64,000 nucleotides of DNA from Patella vulgata (taxonomy: Eukaryota; Mollusca; Gastropoda; Patellidae). How positions within the stretch are numbered: the stretch's first letter is position 1; every line of letters begins with the position of its first letter. The position numbers and the translations under genes are program-made. Shown one piece after another: positions 12,213 through 25,500 of this stretch. The stretch covers positions 46,363,501 through 46,427,500 of the forward strand of contig NC_065886.2 in NCBI RefSeq assembly GCF_932274485.2, written 5' to 3'. The notes beneath the pieces are model-generated. The model was not told the origin of the DNA. It saw only the letters and a list, made by a program, of their open reading frames with translations, and made no database searches.

Positions 12213-12480
12213 AGAGAGAAATGGGGTTTAACGTCACTAGACACAAACTAGGTAATTTCGGGACTAACACATGGTTCAATTTTATTTCAATCATTCGCTT
12301 GCGCATAGGGGTCTTTAGCAGTGGGAATAAACCGGAGGACCAGGAGAAAACCCACGAGGTTGGACAGGCGACCCTACTCCTTGTCACGTACAGCCGGGGA
12401 ATCGAAACCCCGCCAGTTGACTCAGTGACAGACCGTATGATACAGCGCGCGCGTGTTAACCATTCGGTCATCCAACACCC
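12213..12480 (-). mobile_element. SINE family A copy
   Basis: Near full length. Starts at the tail (AGAGAGAAATGGGGTTTAACG) and ends at the tRNA head (CCATTCGGTCATCCAAC). It carries the CCGGAGGACCAGGAGAAAAC centre. Confidence 0.85.
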
Positions 12481-12509
12481 CCAGTTTTCTATAGAATACT
12501 GTGTGTGTG

Positions 12510-12718
12510 TGTGGGGGGGGGGGGGGGTCCCAGTTTCTATAGGATTAAATTCAGTAGTATTCTACATAATTTTTTTTTTTTTTTTGGCGGGGGGGGGGGG
12601 CTGTTGGCAATAACAGCCCAAATATTCTACAGTTTCTGTAATGCAAATTATATAATCCTACAAATTTATGGAAAATACTAAAGTATTCTGCATTTTTTTT
12701 TTTGGGGGGGGGGGGGGT
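12510..12718. repeat. Cluster of three poly-G tracts
   Basis: G runs of 10-17 at about 12511-12527, 12588-12600 and 12705-12717, two of them preceded by poly-T. Strong G-quadruplex potential on the plus strand. Confidence 0.7.
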
Positions 12719-13114
12719 TTCAAGTTTTGTGTACGGACTGCCCAGTTGTCCCTCTTTCTTCCTGTTAATACTAACTTCTATGAAGTTGTTATACATGTAC
12801 ATTAAATTTAAAATTCAGCCATTGAACAGTCTTCTCTTGGATTAACTTTAATCAGTCCTAGCTAACGGTTAATGAATTGGACTTTCCAGAAAGAGAAATT
12901 TAACGGACAATTAACAAACGACGGGATAGCAATATAACGATCCGTTAGAATTTAACGGATCTTTAAAATAACTGTGTTTTGAGCAACCGGCCCCAAGCTG
13001 GTTAAAAATACAGGCGGTTGATTTATACACTATACAAGCAGTATAGTATTCTTAATATCAATATCGATTAATATAATAATTCAAGTCGATATCGATTAAC
13101 ATAAGTCTTATTAA

Positions 13115-14801
13115 ACATACATTATGCAAGAGCAAAATCTGATTATTGCAAGTCTTAATTTAGGCTTCAGATGTAATAGAAATTATAAATTAGATCTTTA
13201 TTTAAACAACAAGCCCAAAATCAACTCTGTAGACCCACGGATGGCTCGGCTACAGCTCGGATTTAAATAGGATTTCACTTATTAATTAATTCAAATATGG
13301 CGCATCCTGATAAGAATACGTCAGTTAGATCGAGGCTAAATTATCATTATTATTATTACAGCATATTTATAGTGCACCCTTTCATATAACATGTTCAGGG
13401 GCACTTTACAAAGTGACAATGTAAATCACACATAAACAACAAGATTATGGGCATGTAAACGATTGTATACAGTTAAAAGCCTGATTAAATAAATGTGTTT
13501 TAAGTTGTTTTTTAAAAGAATACAGAGATGTACAACATCTTAAACTAAATGGTAGATTATTCCATAAAAAAGGTGCTTGATAACTAAAAGAGCGCTGACC
13601 ATAGGAGACTAGTTGAACAGTTTTGGGCTTTAAAAGTAGTTTATCTGATGTACGTAATGTTCGGCCAGGTGTATAAAGTTCTAAAAGATCTGAGAGGTAA
13701 ACAGGAGCTAAATTATTTAAACATTTAAAAGTAAGTAATAAAATCTTAAAATCAATTCGATATTTAACAGGTAACCAGTGTAAATTATATAAAACAGGAG
13801 TTATGTGGTCACATTTCTTAAAGTAACAAGTCTAGCCGCAGTATTCTGTACTTTTTGTAATTTATCTATAAGCTTTAAAGGTAAACCAACTAAAAGTGAA
13901 TTAAAGTTATCTAATCGAGAAGTGACCAGAGAATTAACAAGTGACTTAGTGGCCTCTACAGTTACACATTTACGTATTTTACCTATATTTCTAATATTAA
14001 AATAGCACAATTTACAAATATTATTTACTTGAGCTCCCATAAGCATAAAACTATCAAAGATAGCGCCAATATTACGAGCAGAATAAGATGAAAATATATC
14101 ACAATTACCAATTACAACAGGGGGGTTATCTTGTGCAGATTTACTTAATTGATGCCTTGAGCCTAATAACAAATATTCGGTTTTATCATCATTCAATTTT
14201 AGAAAGTTCTTTGACATCCATTTTCTAATTTCACTAATACAGTTCTCAAGTTGCAATTTTGATAAATTGAAAGAAGATGGACAATTAGGTGTAAATGAAA
14301 TATATAATTGAGTATCATCGGCATACAAATGAAAGCTGAGACCATATTTTCTGACAATATCTCCTAATGGTGACGTATAGAGGGTAAATAAAATCGGACC
14401 AAGAACAGAACCTTGGGGAACCCCAGATGACAAATGGAAGGGTCCACCGTGTCGAAAGCAGCAGATAAATCTAATAAAATTAAAAATGTACATTTTCTAT
14501 TATCGATTTCCATTAAAATATCATTAGCGAGGCCGCTGTAGAGCGTTTCCGCATGCCATTGAAAACTTTACTTGATAATCGAGATATGTAGATGGAGTTA
14601 ACGCCTGTCAATCAAACGATCGGCCAAGGTAAAGGCACATTTCACTACCATTTCTAGTCAAATATTACAACGATGATAACTATGTTCAGAATAAAGTAAT
14701 TTGACTGAAATTTTCAATATATTCTTTTTTCATCATCTACTTTTGAACATTTATAGCAAGAATGGCCAATTCTCTATAAAAAAATCTCCCATAATGTATC
14801 T
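13115..14801 (-). mobile_element. TTAA-flanked MITE, copy 6, split by a LINE
   Basis: TTAA at 13111-13114 and 14802-14805. The left part to about 13340 opens ACATACATTATGCAAGAG. The right part from about 14525 closes CTCCCATAATGTATCT. A LINE fragment lies between. Confidence 0.8.
13340..14525 (-). mobile_element. CR1/L2-like LINE fragment, reverse transcriptase C-terminal half
   Basis: Encodes the palm motif A block [12 protein letters not shown] near 14440-14480, then [16 protein letters not shown] and [10 protein letters not shown] (catalytic ADD), then the thumb and tail: [48 protein letters not shown]. About 60 residues between FDTVD and GVPQG are deleted, and there is a frameshift near 13805, so it is dead. 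The 3' end is GTGCACTATAAATATGC plus an ATT/AAT microsatellite, as in CR1/L2-type elements. The 5' part is truncated. Confidence 0.9.
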
Positions 14802-14805
14802 TTAA

Positions 14806-15160
14806 TCCAATTTTGAAATATTAAATGGAATTTTAAAATGAATACCCGGTGTTTTATGGGGAGGCAATCGAAACACGTTATATTTGCGGTAGCTGTTACG
14901 ACGTGTAAATTATTGTAAAATAACAATACACCATGAAATATCAATATCGATATAATTACCTCAATTAATGGAATTCATTTATTCCATTAACTATGTATAT
15001 TTACACACGTAACATCTTTGTTTGACCTTATACAAGATGATTGTATATCCCAATTATTTTTGGTATCATTTATGTCATCAACGGAATAAAATGGTCTTAA
15101 CGTCCTACTTTTTTATAAACAATATTTTTATTTCATAATCGCTGGGGTTTTTAAGACAGC
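14806..15160. other. Intergenic stretch
   Basis: AT-rich; no supported feature. Confidence 0.4.
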
Positions 15161-15165
15161 ATCGT

Positions 15166-15568
15166 GTTGCGTTCACACGTACTATAAGCCAAACCAGTTT
15201 AACTATTCTGACCTCTTCGGTCGGAGGTTAGAGTTAACTACGCATGGGTAGCTTCATATTCTTTATTCGGTTCTCGCACGCTTTCGATAACATTGGCACC
15301 GTCTGACCCCAATATTTTCACAGGAATATAACTAACTGCGTACTGCGCATGCTCGAAGCAAGCTGGAGCTGTTTTTTTTTAAGCCAACCCATTCAGACGG
15401 CTAAGATGAACCAGTTTAAAATAAAAAGCCTTCTCGAAAAAAGGTCGCCGGCAGGGGTTTTTAAACTGGTTTATTTGCCCCACATTTGCGTTCAGACACT
15501 TAAGTTAAACTGGTTTAACGATCCCGGTTTTTTTTTAAACCAGTTCAACTTAAGCGTCTGAACGGGCT
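15166..15568. mobile_element. Foldback/MITE block with AAACCAGTTTAA repeats
   Basis: The ends GTTGCGTTCACACGTA and CGTCTGAACG-type (TTAAGCGTCTGAACGG) are roughly inverted. The word AAACCAGTTTAA/TTAAACTGGTTT recurs at 15190, 15410, 15463, 15508 and 15535, suggesting nested copies of one small element. Confidence 0.55.
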
Positions 15569-15644
15569 ATATATTAAAACCCTCTCCCTGTCAGATATAT
15601 ATACATGTATTTACATTGTCATGCTTTACTGCAAACAGTGACTT

Positions 15645-15790
15645 CCCGTCTGCTGTAGAATTCCGACTGCCAAGGATTCTGTTACGTGCACGCCAGTGTG
15701 GACACTGGACCTCAGGTTTTCGTCCCATATCTGAACGACTACCAGACCATCCGCCCTGCACCCTGATCGAATCCTGGACGCCCTAATTTG
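15645..15790 (-). mobile_element. SINE family B fragment
   Basis: Family words in reverse order: TTCCGACTGCCAAGGAT, TTACGTGCACGCCAGTGTG, TTTTCGTCCCATATC, CGCCCTGCACC, GATCGAATCCTGG. Confidence 0.7.
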
Positions 15791-16365
15791 TGAGACGCCA
15801 TCAAGAAAATCTCAACCAAATAATAAATCCTTAACAGTTGATTAAATGAAAAACAAATTGTCGGAATATTCCACTTTTTTGCGATTTCTATTATAATATA
15901 AATTCATCCCGACCTCAATATTAGAACATAGACTACTTTTCTTTGGTGTACAAAACAAAACAAACACAATATATCTCTTGTAGTTATTGATTTACTAAGA
16001 TATGATATATTTTTGGAAAAACAAAACTTATTACTTTCACATGACCTATATTGGAAGTAGATTATAGGATTATGATGCATGTTGTGGGTATGTACATATG
16101 CATATAAGTATAATGCATTAAACAATATGAAATTAGGGAGTCTAAATTTATATATAGTAATTTGATAATGAAATCAAAAGCCATTCATTAGATTTTGCAA
16201 ACACCGACAAAAACAAACCAATCCATGTCGGTGCCACTTTCTTTAGCCCGTACACAATGAATCCGAAGTATTTTTGATTCAATTGCATTAAATTATGTTC
16301 ACGGATTTGGTTTGATTCGCCATTTTGCCAGAATAAAGAAAATCCCCAGAGACAACCAGTTTATA
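15791..16365. other. Likely 3' UTR and downstream region of the antiporter gene
   Basis: No ORF of note. On the minus strand it lies directly after the SLC9B stop. No clear poly(A) signal located by eye. Confidence 0.35.
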
Positions 16366-16578
16366 TCAACAATTGGAATCGGGGTCTGTCTTTGAGGTTA
16401 TAAGGGAATTGCTTAGTTCATATTTTTTCTCCTTTTCCTCCAGTGGATCAGGAATATCTTCGCTTAATTCAGTTTCGTCCGTGCCGCTCTTTTTAAGTAA
16501 TAACGGAGCACTAGTTGCAATGCCCGCTGCTCCAATGGGCGCCGTTATCAGAATTGATAATACAGCAATCGTGAGAAT
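16366..16578 (-). CDS. SLC9B: SLC9B coding exon 10 and stop
   Basis: Encodes the last helix (ILTIAVLSILITAPIGAAG) and a charged cytosolic tail rich in Glu and Lys that ends SNC and TGA. ITAPIGA matches the family's ITAPNGA. I saw no convincing AATAAA on this strand just downstream. Confidence 0.92.
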   Translation of the reverse strand: MLTIAVLSILITAPIGAAGIATSAPLLLKKSGTDETELSEDIPDPLEEKEKKYELSNSLITSKTDPDSNC

Positions 16579-19500
16579 CTAAAATAGAATAAATATTGCT
16601 TTTATAAAAAATGTTTTAAATAAATACCTTAGTTTTTTAATAGAATATTAACAAGGTTTTAGTCGATGAAGCCAAACAGTTCATATCAATGATGAACATA
16701 AAGACTTGATTGTCGCGATTGATAAAATATCTTCTATGTTTATAAATAAAGATCATTTTAAACTTTAGATAACCTTAATTCCAACAATAGATTGATAACG
16801 ATAACATATGTACTAGAATTCTCTCTTAAAGAGCTGACAGTTCTCGCTATAATAGTTAACAAGAAGGTACTGAAACGGGAATATGTTGAAAATTTCAGTT
16901 AAATCACTTCATTCTGAGCCGAGTTATTGGCTTTAGAAGAACAGTGTAGCTTCGATTGTCACTGCTACCGTTATTACGATAATAAACAAAGTCTAGATTA
17001 TCCATTTTAAAATTAAATCATTAACTGTCAATTGTATTTAAATCCGTTGAAAATCTTAAGTATCCCATTTCATCGAGAGTTGATTATGGTCTTGGTAAGT
17101 TAAAAAAAAAATGTTTAATCAATAATCTATATAACATTTAAGTCCTAAAGAAAGGCCAATGGTTAGATTTAGCTCTTGAATGCATCTTTTTAAAAGCTTT
17201 TACATGCCTCCGTACAAACGCCACTCTAAATTACACAAACTAAATACATTTGGCCTGTATACTAAACACAACACCACTTTTAAGGTTGTGGGAATAAGGT
17301 GTGAGGGGCGGGGTTCATTTATTAAGGGTATGCAAAATATTTCTAAAAGTTCATCGCGAGTAGCTACCATCATTGCATATCATACGAAAGTTACGATGTC
17401 AACTGTATACATCATATTCTGAAAGTTAAGCTGTCTGCACCACTTGAGAGCAGACAGGAAGCTTATTGACCGACATTTTTATTTATAAATAGACGATTTC
17501 AGTCGAAAACACTAATACCTCGAGAATTCGAGAAGTATGTATTCTGCTTCGAATTAATAAAATCGAAAATGTTTATTTACTTTCTGTGTTTATGAAAGAC
17601 GCAAAGCGAATTAGACCCACATTACACATTACAAAATAGAAACGGATGAGCCACCCTCTGGTTCATATTGCCACCATAATTCATTGATTGCACTCTATCA
17701 TATTACGGCATAAATTTTGTTTCAAAATGACTTACATTCGTTGCAAAATCAATAATTTCATCGCTAGCCCCTTTAGCTCGTGCTGTGTCTAGGGCAACTG
17801 GACCAATAGCTGCCTAAAATATAATATAAAATACAACCATTTTTTTTAGCATGCACTAGATATTACACCCGGCTTAACGCTTCATCAAATATACTTAAAG
17901 ATTAAAGATGTTCGATTACGAATCGAACCCGAATCATACTTAAAGATTAAAGATGTTCGATTACGAATCGAACCCGAATCATCTCTTCCTCCTATCATAA
18001 CCGAACTGATTTTGGGCCGATTTTTAAAATTCGATCGGAATCGTATTAGAAGTCTAATGCACAGATCGTCATTCGGCATGAAGATTTCGGCAAATCACGA
18101 AGCGAAATACATCACATATGCAAGATTTCGTTTCCATTTTTCTAATTATTTAGGGGGTGGATTGGGGTGTTCTGAATATTTGACTACTACAGAGTTTGAT
18201 TTTTATAACTTATTTTGTAAGACACCTCGATCAGCAATGAACTTTTCTCGGTCTCTTTTTTTTTAGTCAGAATTTTGTCCTTTCGGATTGGCGATTGCCT
18301 CACAAATAACAACCAGTACTTAGATATGAAATATATTTCTGTGCAGTATAAATGTTGGTTGAAACCAAAATGAAATGAAATGAGATTTAACGTCATAGTT
18401 TTTTTTACCCCGACTGGGCTAATGAAGACGGGGACTGGAACCAAGTAACTACACATTCCAAGACCAGTTAATTCAGACATTAACATATACACCCTCAAAC
18501 AATGCAAGTGAATACGCAAAATATTGATAAAAGAACTTTGTGTTTACACCCCTTTTCCTACCTGAACAGTAGCTTTGGGTAACCAGGAAACTGTCAAAAA
18601 TAACTTCTCTTTAATACTAAAATTCATTCCATAAGCCGAGAAAAATGTTACTATGAGACGAAAAACAAGACCAACAAATAACGTGAGCATACCAAGAGCT
18701 GAAAAAAACAAACGAAAAATTTAAATATTTAAATAAAGAACCATTGAATTTGTAAACTGTATAATTTTACACCAGGAAGTAATTTTATAACCAAACCGAG
18801 GCTATCCCATAAGCTTCTGTACCAAAAGTTCAGTTAAATAACATGGTGCCATACCATTTATAGACTTTAACGTCAAAAGAAGAATCTTAAAATTAATACG
18901 AAAATTATCCGTATCATGAAGGTCATTAATAGAAAACTACGCGAATTGATTGAAGGCTTCAAAATTTGTCCTGTTTCCGATCATGCAAATACTTTAAGTC
19001 TTTGATCAATGGTTTAGAGTTATGGATACACGTATGGATAACTATAGTTGGGTACGTGCAACCTAAATGACCTTAAAATGTAACATAACTGCTTAAAGAT
19101 TAATCCCACATTCTGATCGTGTCATAAATAAAGAAAAAATCAAGGCATTGTTTTATCTCCGAATCCGGCTGTCTTTACATATAGTGTAAAATCAATATCT
19201 ATACACTATATTTTGAAGTATTTAATCATAATGTTTTGTTTTTTCTATTCATAAAAAAATATTTATTGATAATTAACCGATTAATCTATGAAATCATTTC
19301 AATAAATACCCGTTCTTATGAGAAAAATCAATATTTAATAGACTAGAGAAGAAGCATACTTACCAACATTTCCACTTTGTAAATTTTCAATAGATACGGC
19401 GTTACCAATGAGTCCAAATAGTAAAGGTTGAAATACTTGCCAACATTTAGCTAAAGCCGGTTTAATTGGGTACTGAAAGAATCGATGAATTAATGTTTAA

Positions 19501-22500
19501 CGTCCTACTTTTCAGCCCTAATGAAGACGAGCATACACCATGCAGTGTGCTATGGGGAAGATTTTGTCCGGCTAGCGGCATATCCGCCTAATTTCGAAAA
19601 TTACTTCTCTTTGATTTTAAAAATGAGTACGATCCTTTGCACTGACACTCTAAAAAAATCATGAGCATTATTTACGAAAGCTATAATATTTCACATTTCT
19701 TTTACTGATCATGAATTAGAATTGAGTATGAAAAGGCCTTATCCTTCTTACCAAAAAATAAATATATTTTAAAAAATCCAGTATCCAAAATAACAGTATA
19801 TAACAATGTATTTTTCACGACAATTCCTTAAACTCCATGAAAACCACTAAATATCTGTATGACGCGTAAATTGAAACGTCTATATCTTTACGGCGATTAT
19901 TTATTTGATTCGTGTTTAATTTGCAAACATTAAATTGAACATTCCCAGTGTAACTAGTCAAAACCAAATAGACCCCGAAAAGCACTAATGTCGCTTTAAA
20001 TTCTGAAATCAATATATGAATTGTTGTACATGGAGAACTTACATGATCTTCCCAGCCACGCGCCCTCCATCCTATTCCAGCAACAAAAGCCATCGTTAGT
20101 GTCCCAAGAGCTCCAGCACCTGGGAATTTAACAACACGAAACCCAAAGGTAGCCAACATCCCCAAGGATAAAATTAATATCAATCGGTACATTAATAAAT
20201 TTTTCTGGAAAAAAAGCAAACAAATATACAATTATTTAAGAATCTATGATCATTAAGAAACTTGTATTAGGATATACGAGCTTCAATAAATATGAAATAG
20301 AAAAATATTTATATTGTACATGTAGATGAAAAAAAGAACAAAATCTCGCAGGATCGGTCATAAGGACGTGCTTGATTGTCGAAATACAATCAGTTTATGC
20401 TCTAAAGATTTTCTGATTCGAAACATCGGTATTTGAATCTGTAGGTCCGCCTGATGGTGTTGATTATTTCAATTCAAGATGGCGATTATTCACCAAGGAA
20501 CACGCCACTAAATCAAATGAGAAATTCCCACAAGGACAACATAAGGGTAGTAAAACACGTTGAGTCTTGACACAAACAAGTGACAACTCCGTCAAAAGCA
20601 CCGACCGAGGTACGTACACTAATCATAGCCCTAACCATAACACATAATTCCCGCGTTAATGAATTTTCCGTCTGCAAATAACCTCCCCCACTGAACTGGA
20701 AATAGAAACCACATTCCCGGATTCGTAAAATACACACAGCAGCTGACATACAATAAAGACGTATCAAACAGTCGAATGTGCCTTTAGATTTGTACTTTTA
20801 TTTGGATATTGAAGGAGAATCTTACACTGTTTTTATTGGGGATATACCAATTTATAACACCAACTACAACACCAAATAATATTCCAAGTACTATTTCTAG
20901 TGGACCGTGGAATATATTATACACAAGATCAGCTGAAAAATAAAATTATAGAATTCCATTAAAATTATAGGTGGGTATTTATAAAAAAACATTTAATCTT
21001 GTCTTAAATCATCTTCACAATATCCTAATTGACTTTTAACAGGGAAAAATATTAGCGAAACTCATTTGTCGTACCTATCACGACCTTTTGTTATTTATCT
21101 CTGTCAAATTCCAACTGGGACGAAATGAAATGACTTGGCTAATGAAAAGGGCATACGCTATTGAGTGTGCTGTGAGGGAAACTATGCCTGGATGACTGCA
21201 CTACGACCTATTCTTTTTTCGAATTTCAACTGTCAATGTGTATACGGGGCCTCAGTTTTTCCATCCCATACGGACAACTATACGTTGTCCCTTGCCAAGC
21301 CGGAAAATCCCTATGAACTTTCTCGGCCAACATCTGGCTCGAACACGGGATTTCTAGGTTAGCTATTCAACGTCTAACTTCGCCACCATGGGTCCACAAA
21401 CACGAACGACTCGACTATGTATAATTGGTATACAAGAATTCTGTAACACGGTGAAGATGATCCTAAGAGCATGGACAGGCCAAAGAGTATTTGTTGAATT
21501 GAAGCCATCGACAATGGACGCTTAGTAGAGGTCATTAATACAGACGTCTGTATTTTACTAAAGCATTTCTACCAGTGTCCGGGGCGAGAGAAATGAGTGC
21601 TAACGCCCGCTCGACACAAACTATGTCATTTCGGGATTAACAAATGCGATTAATTTCATATCAATAATTCATTTGTGTATAGGGGTCTTTAGCAGTAGGA
21701 GGCAACCGGAGGATTCGGCGAAAACCCACGAGGTTGGACATGCAAACCTACTCTTATTAGTGTTAAGAAATATAAGAAAGATTTGAAGAACCTTGGTAAA
21801 TTTTCATTTTACACATTTTAAAATCATACAAGAAATTCACTTACCATTTGAGAAGGCGATTCCCAACATTACACCAAATCCACTGATTGCAAACACATCA
21901 TTTAAACTACAAGCCGCTATACATAAAGTAGGTATGCCTTCTGCGACACCATATCCTTTTTCCTGTACTCCAATCATACTTGGTACCACAACAGCTGGTG
22001 ATACAGCAGACAATGTAAAACTATCAACGAAACAAGGGAATAAATTGTATCAACATTTCACATCTATAAAATCATCAAAATATGAAATAACATGGAGATA
22101 AACGTTTTACTTTCCTGCGCCGCCTCGGTTAACGAAGACGACAATACGTATAATAGTGTGGGTTGAGGGAAATTTAGCCCAGGCAGCGGAGATACGACTT
22201 ACTCTTATGTTGAATTGGAACTGTCAAGGGTTCTTTTACGTGCACGTTACTGTGAACGCGAAACCTCTGTTTTCTCGACCAACACCTTGAGCGAATCCGA
22301 CTCCACCTACGTTATTGGACTGTACCTATTGATTGTATCCCGACCTCTTGTATATATATCATTGACATATGTAAACCAGTCAGACAAAAATCAAACCTTA
22401 ATTTATGGGATTCTCTATTGGCTTGAACAAATCATAACGTCATCATACAGGTCATTGTTTATCACTATCACTTAACGTGATTTGCATTTTTTTCGGAAAA

Positions 22501-25500
22501 TATCAAATTTCTTACAACTTAATCCATGCTTATAATTATGTACACAGATTGAATGATTATCATTTAATTGTGAAAACAAAATCAAAATACAATCACTAGA
22601 TTATATCCCGGGTTTTTAACTGGCCCACAGCATAGATCGATGGAATTTTGAGTTCGTCATATCTTTGTAAATACCTTTGGACTAGAATTCCTATTAGGGA
22701 TTCAACTTTGACGAGGCACTCTATATCGCTAAATTCATGCATAAAGTCTTTCAATATAAGGTCATAATTAATGGCACCATAGTATTTAGTCAAGACGTAA
22801 TGATAGAGGCCATTGTCTCAATGATAATATCAAGTGATTGCAGTTAACGTCGCCCGGTAATGAAAATACTTTACAGTATAATGGTTGGCTGCTGTAAACT
22901 TACCCTATAATAAATGCCCAAATCCAAGGGAAATCCAAAGTATAATGAGCCAAAACTGCTACAGATACGGCTTCTGCGATACTCGGAACAAATGCCAACC
23001 GCAGCGCCATCCATTTGACTTTTTTCAAAGCTCTTGGATCCAGCCCTGATCCAGCCCTCACTAGGATTACTACTAAAGCAATGGTTCTGAAATAGACACA
23101 TGTTTAAATCTGAAACATATAGATATATACGCAACAACAGCAAAAGAAGATATTTTAAGAATTTTCCCCACTTTTTGTCATTTATTTGTTTAGTATTTAG
23201 TGAATATCCATCAGCAGCCTCGAGTACCGAAATTACTTTGTTATGCTCTTCGTAGATAACTAAAACTAAAAGATGAATTCAAAAACCCAACCCAACCTTC
23301 ATCCTTGTGGGGAAGGGGAGGGGCGAATGGTCTAAGATCTGCGCTTTAGATCGTAATGTTTGTCATTGATTCAAGTGGTGTGGTTTCGATCCCAATCTTG
23401 TATGTGACAAGGAAAAAGGTCGACTGACCAACAGAAGGGTTTTCTCTAGGTCCTCTAGTTTGCTCCCACTGCTAACGACCCCTATTACTGCAATGAAATT
23501 GAACCATTAGTCCCGAAATGTCCTAGAGTTTGTGTCGAGTGGATGTTAAACGCCAGTTTCTCTCTCCCTTCATGCAAGCGGATAATTCGACCACCATACC
23601 GAATTCGCCAATATATCTTGCATCAATAGTCTCCATCACCATCGTATTGTATTTGGGGAGGTCATACGCGGTTTTTGATCGGACTCCTGACTTGTAGCGT
23701 GGACCTAGAATTGAATCTCCAGATTCCCATTTGTTTAAGAGGTACCGCCTGTGGAAAGCACCGCAAAATTCTCTTTCCGACCATAGATAAAAATAATTAC
23801 CGCATGCTTTAGTCTCAAAATAACCAAAGTATTGGATTAAAGAGAATTTAAAATGAATTCCGATTCTATCCTATTTGGTGACGTTTTCCCATTTCATTTC
23901 AGTTTATTTGACCAAAGTTTATTTAAGCGTTAACCCATACAATGACTAGTTTATACTAAATGGGCACAATTAAAGACTAAAGTAAACAAAGACTGCTTTT
24001 GGAAACTTTTCCCGCCAAATTTCCCTTGTCAGTGGTACATACCGGAGATTCTGGCTAGGAACTGCGTCAAGTCGTTCGGATGGGACGAAAAAATAAGGTT
24101 GCGTGTAATCTTGGCTTGCACCTAAAAGAACCACTAACAGTTGGAATTGTATTGCTGTCTGGGCAAAATTTCCCTCATAGTACACTGCATGGCATATACC
24201 CATCTTCATTAGCCTGATTATAGCTTGAAAGTAGGACGTTAAACGTTATTTCATTTATTCATTGTGTTTGGAAACATATTTCACCAACACAGTGCACTAT
24301 ATATTACAGACGAAATGTCGGGCTAATCCTTTATGTGCACAGGCTTTAATTAAATAGGATGTTTGTATTTAGACTTAACAAAAGTTTCATTTATTTCTTT
24401 GTAATGTTTTAATGAAAATGTAATGTATTACCGTATCATATTTGTATTCACATGCAATTAACTGAATTGAAATCAATTAGGCAAATAGGAAAATACATGT
24501 TTTGAAATAATAATAAATTCTTACCCGGCCATTAAATGATTAATTGATTTAGTCATTTAATTGGCATAAAACAAATAAGTTGATTTTTTATGGAATGTTT
24601 TTTTTTAACAGGATAAACATCGCTTTTTGTATCATTTTTTATATGAATTTTACTAACATTGTGTTATTTCAGTGTTTGGTATGATTATGACGCTTATGCT
24701 ATAGACAGACGAACGTATTTTTTCGCCTGATCGCGGCGATTGAAATTCGCCAGGGATTTTTGACGGCCGACCACAAACGGAGACACGAGTAAATTACGTC
24801 GATCACGTGACTTGTACAAAATGGCGAAGTTATTTGCTCCTAAAACTCTGGATTCGTGACATCAAACACACAAGTCCTTTCTGCCCAAAGAATCACCAAT
24901 TCTTCTTTCGTCAGACTCCACGATTCGGCAGTGGAGGCAGTCATTTTGAGATCATGTGATATCAATGATGTCTCCGACTGGCTTATGAAAATGTTTCGCG
25001 ACAATATACGCTGGACCCGGGCAGACGAGCGGATATGCCGGCGAATCGATCGCCGATGTAATATATCTGACCGAACATATCTAACATGCTAATTACGGAC
25101 GATCGGTCGTTCGAATGGTCGCCGAGCAGGATCGTTGTTGCCGTGAACGGGCACACGGGCGATTTTGTCGAGCTATTTTCAAAATCGGCGCGATCGGGCC
25201 AAAAAATACGCTCGTCTGCCCTAGGTGTAAGTGCACAAAATGGCCCCTTGACAGTTTAAATTCGATTCGCTGAAGGGTGGGAGGAAAAACCCCTGTAAAT
25301 GTCTCTTCCCTGGGCACTGAACAAGGGTTCATATCCAAAACTAATTTAGAGTTAGTACATTGTAATTAAAAATGAACACAATGCCATGTTTGCCAAGCCT
25401 TTAATATTATTGTGCAGTTGCTATACATTGGTGCCATACGATCCCATTTTAATTAATTATAAAATAAATATATGTAAATATACCTGAGAGTTGACGCCCA

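Larger units (their letters stand above)
11241..12998. mobile_element. Outer foldback element with nested insertions
   Basis: GGACCAGTTGCTCAAAG at 11241 and its inverted counterpart CTTTGAGCAAC-type sequence (TTTTGAGCAACCGGCCCC) near 12976-12995 bound the block. The right half has repeated AACGGATCGTTA and GTTAACTTTA words typical of subterminal repeats. It holds an inner palindrome, a SINE and three poly-G tracts. Confidence 0.55.

Noticed and set aside
24856-25338. Two ORFs in the GC-richer element of intron 2
   Set aside because: They fall on inverted arms and show no family resemblance; long frames follow from base composition.
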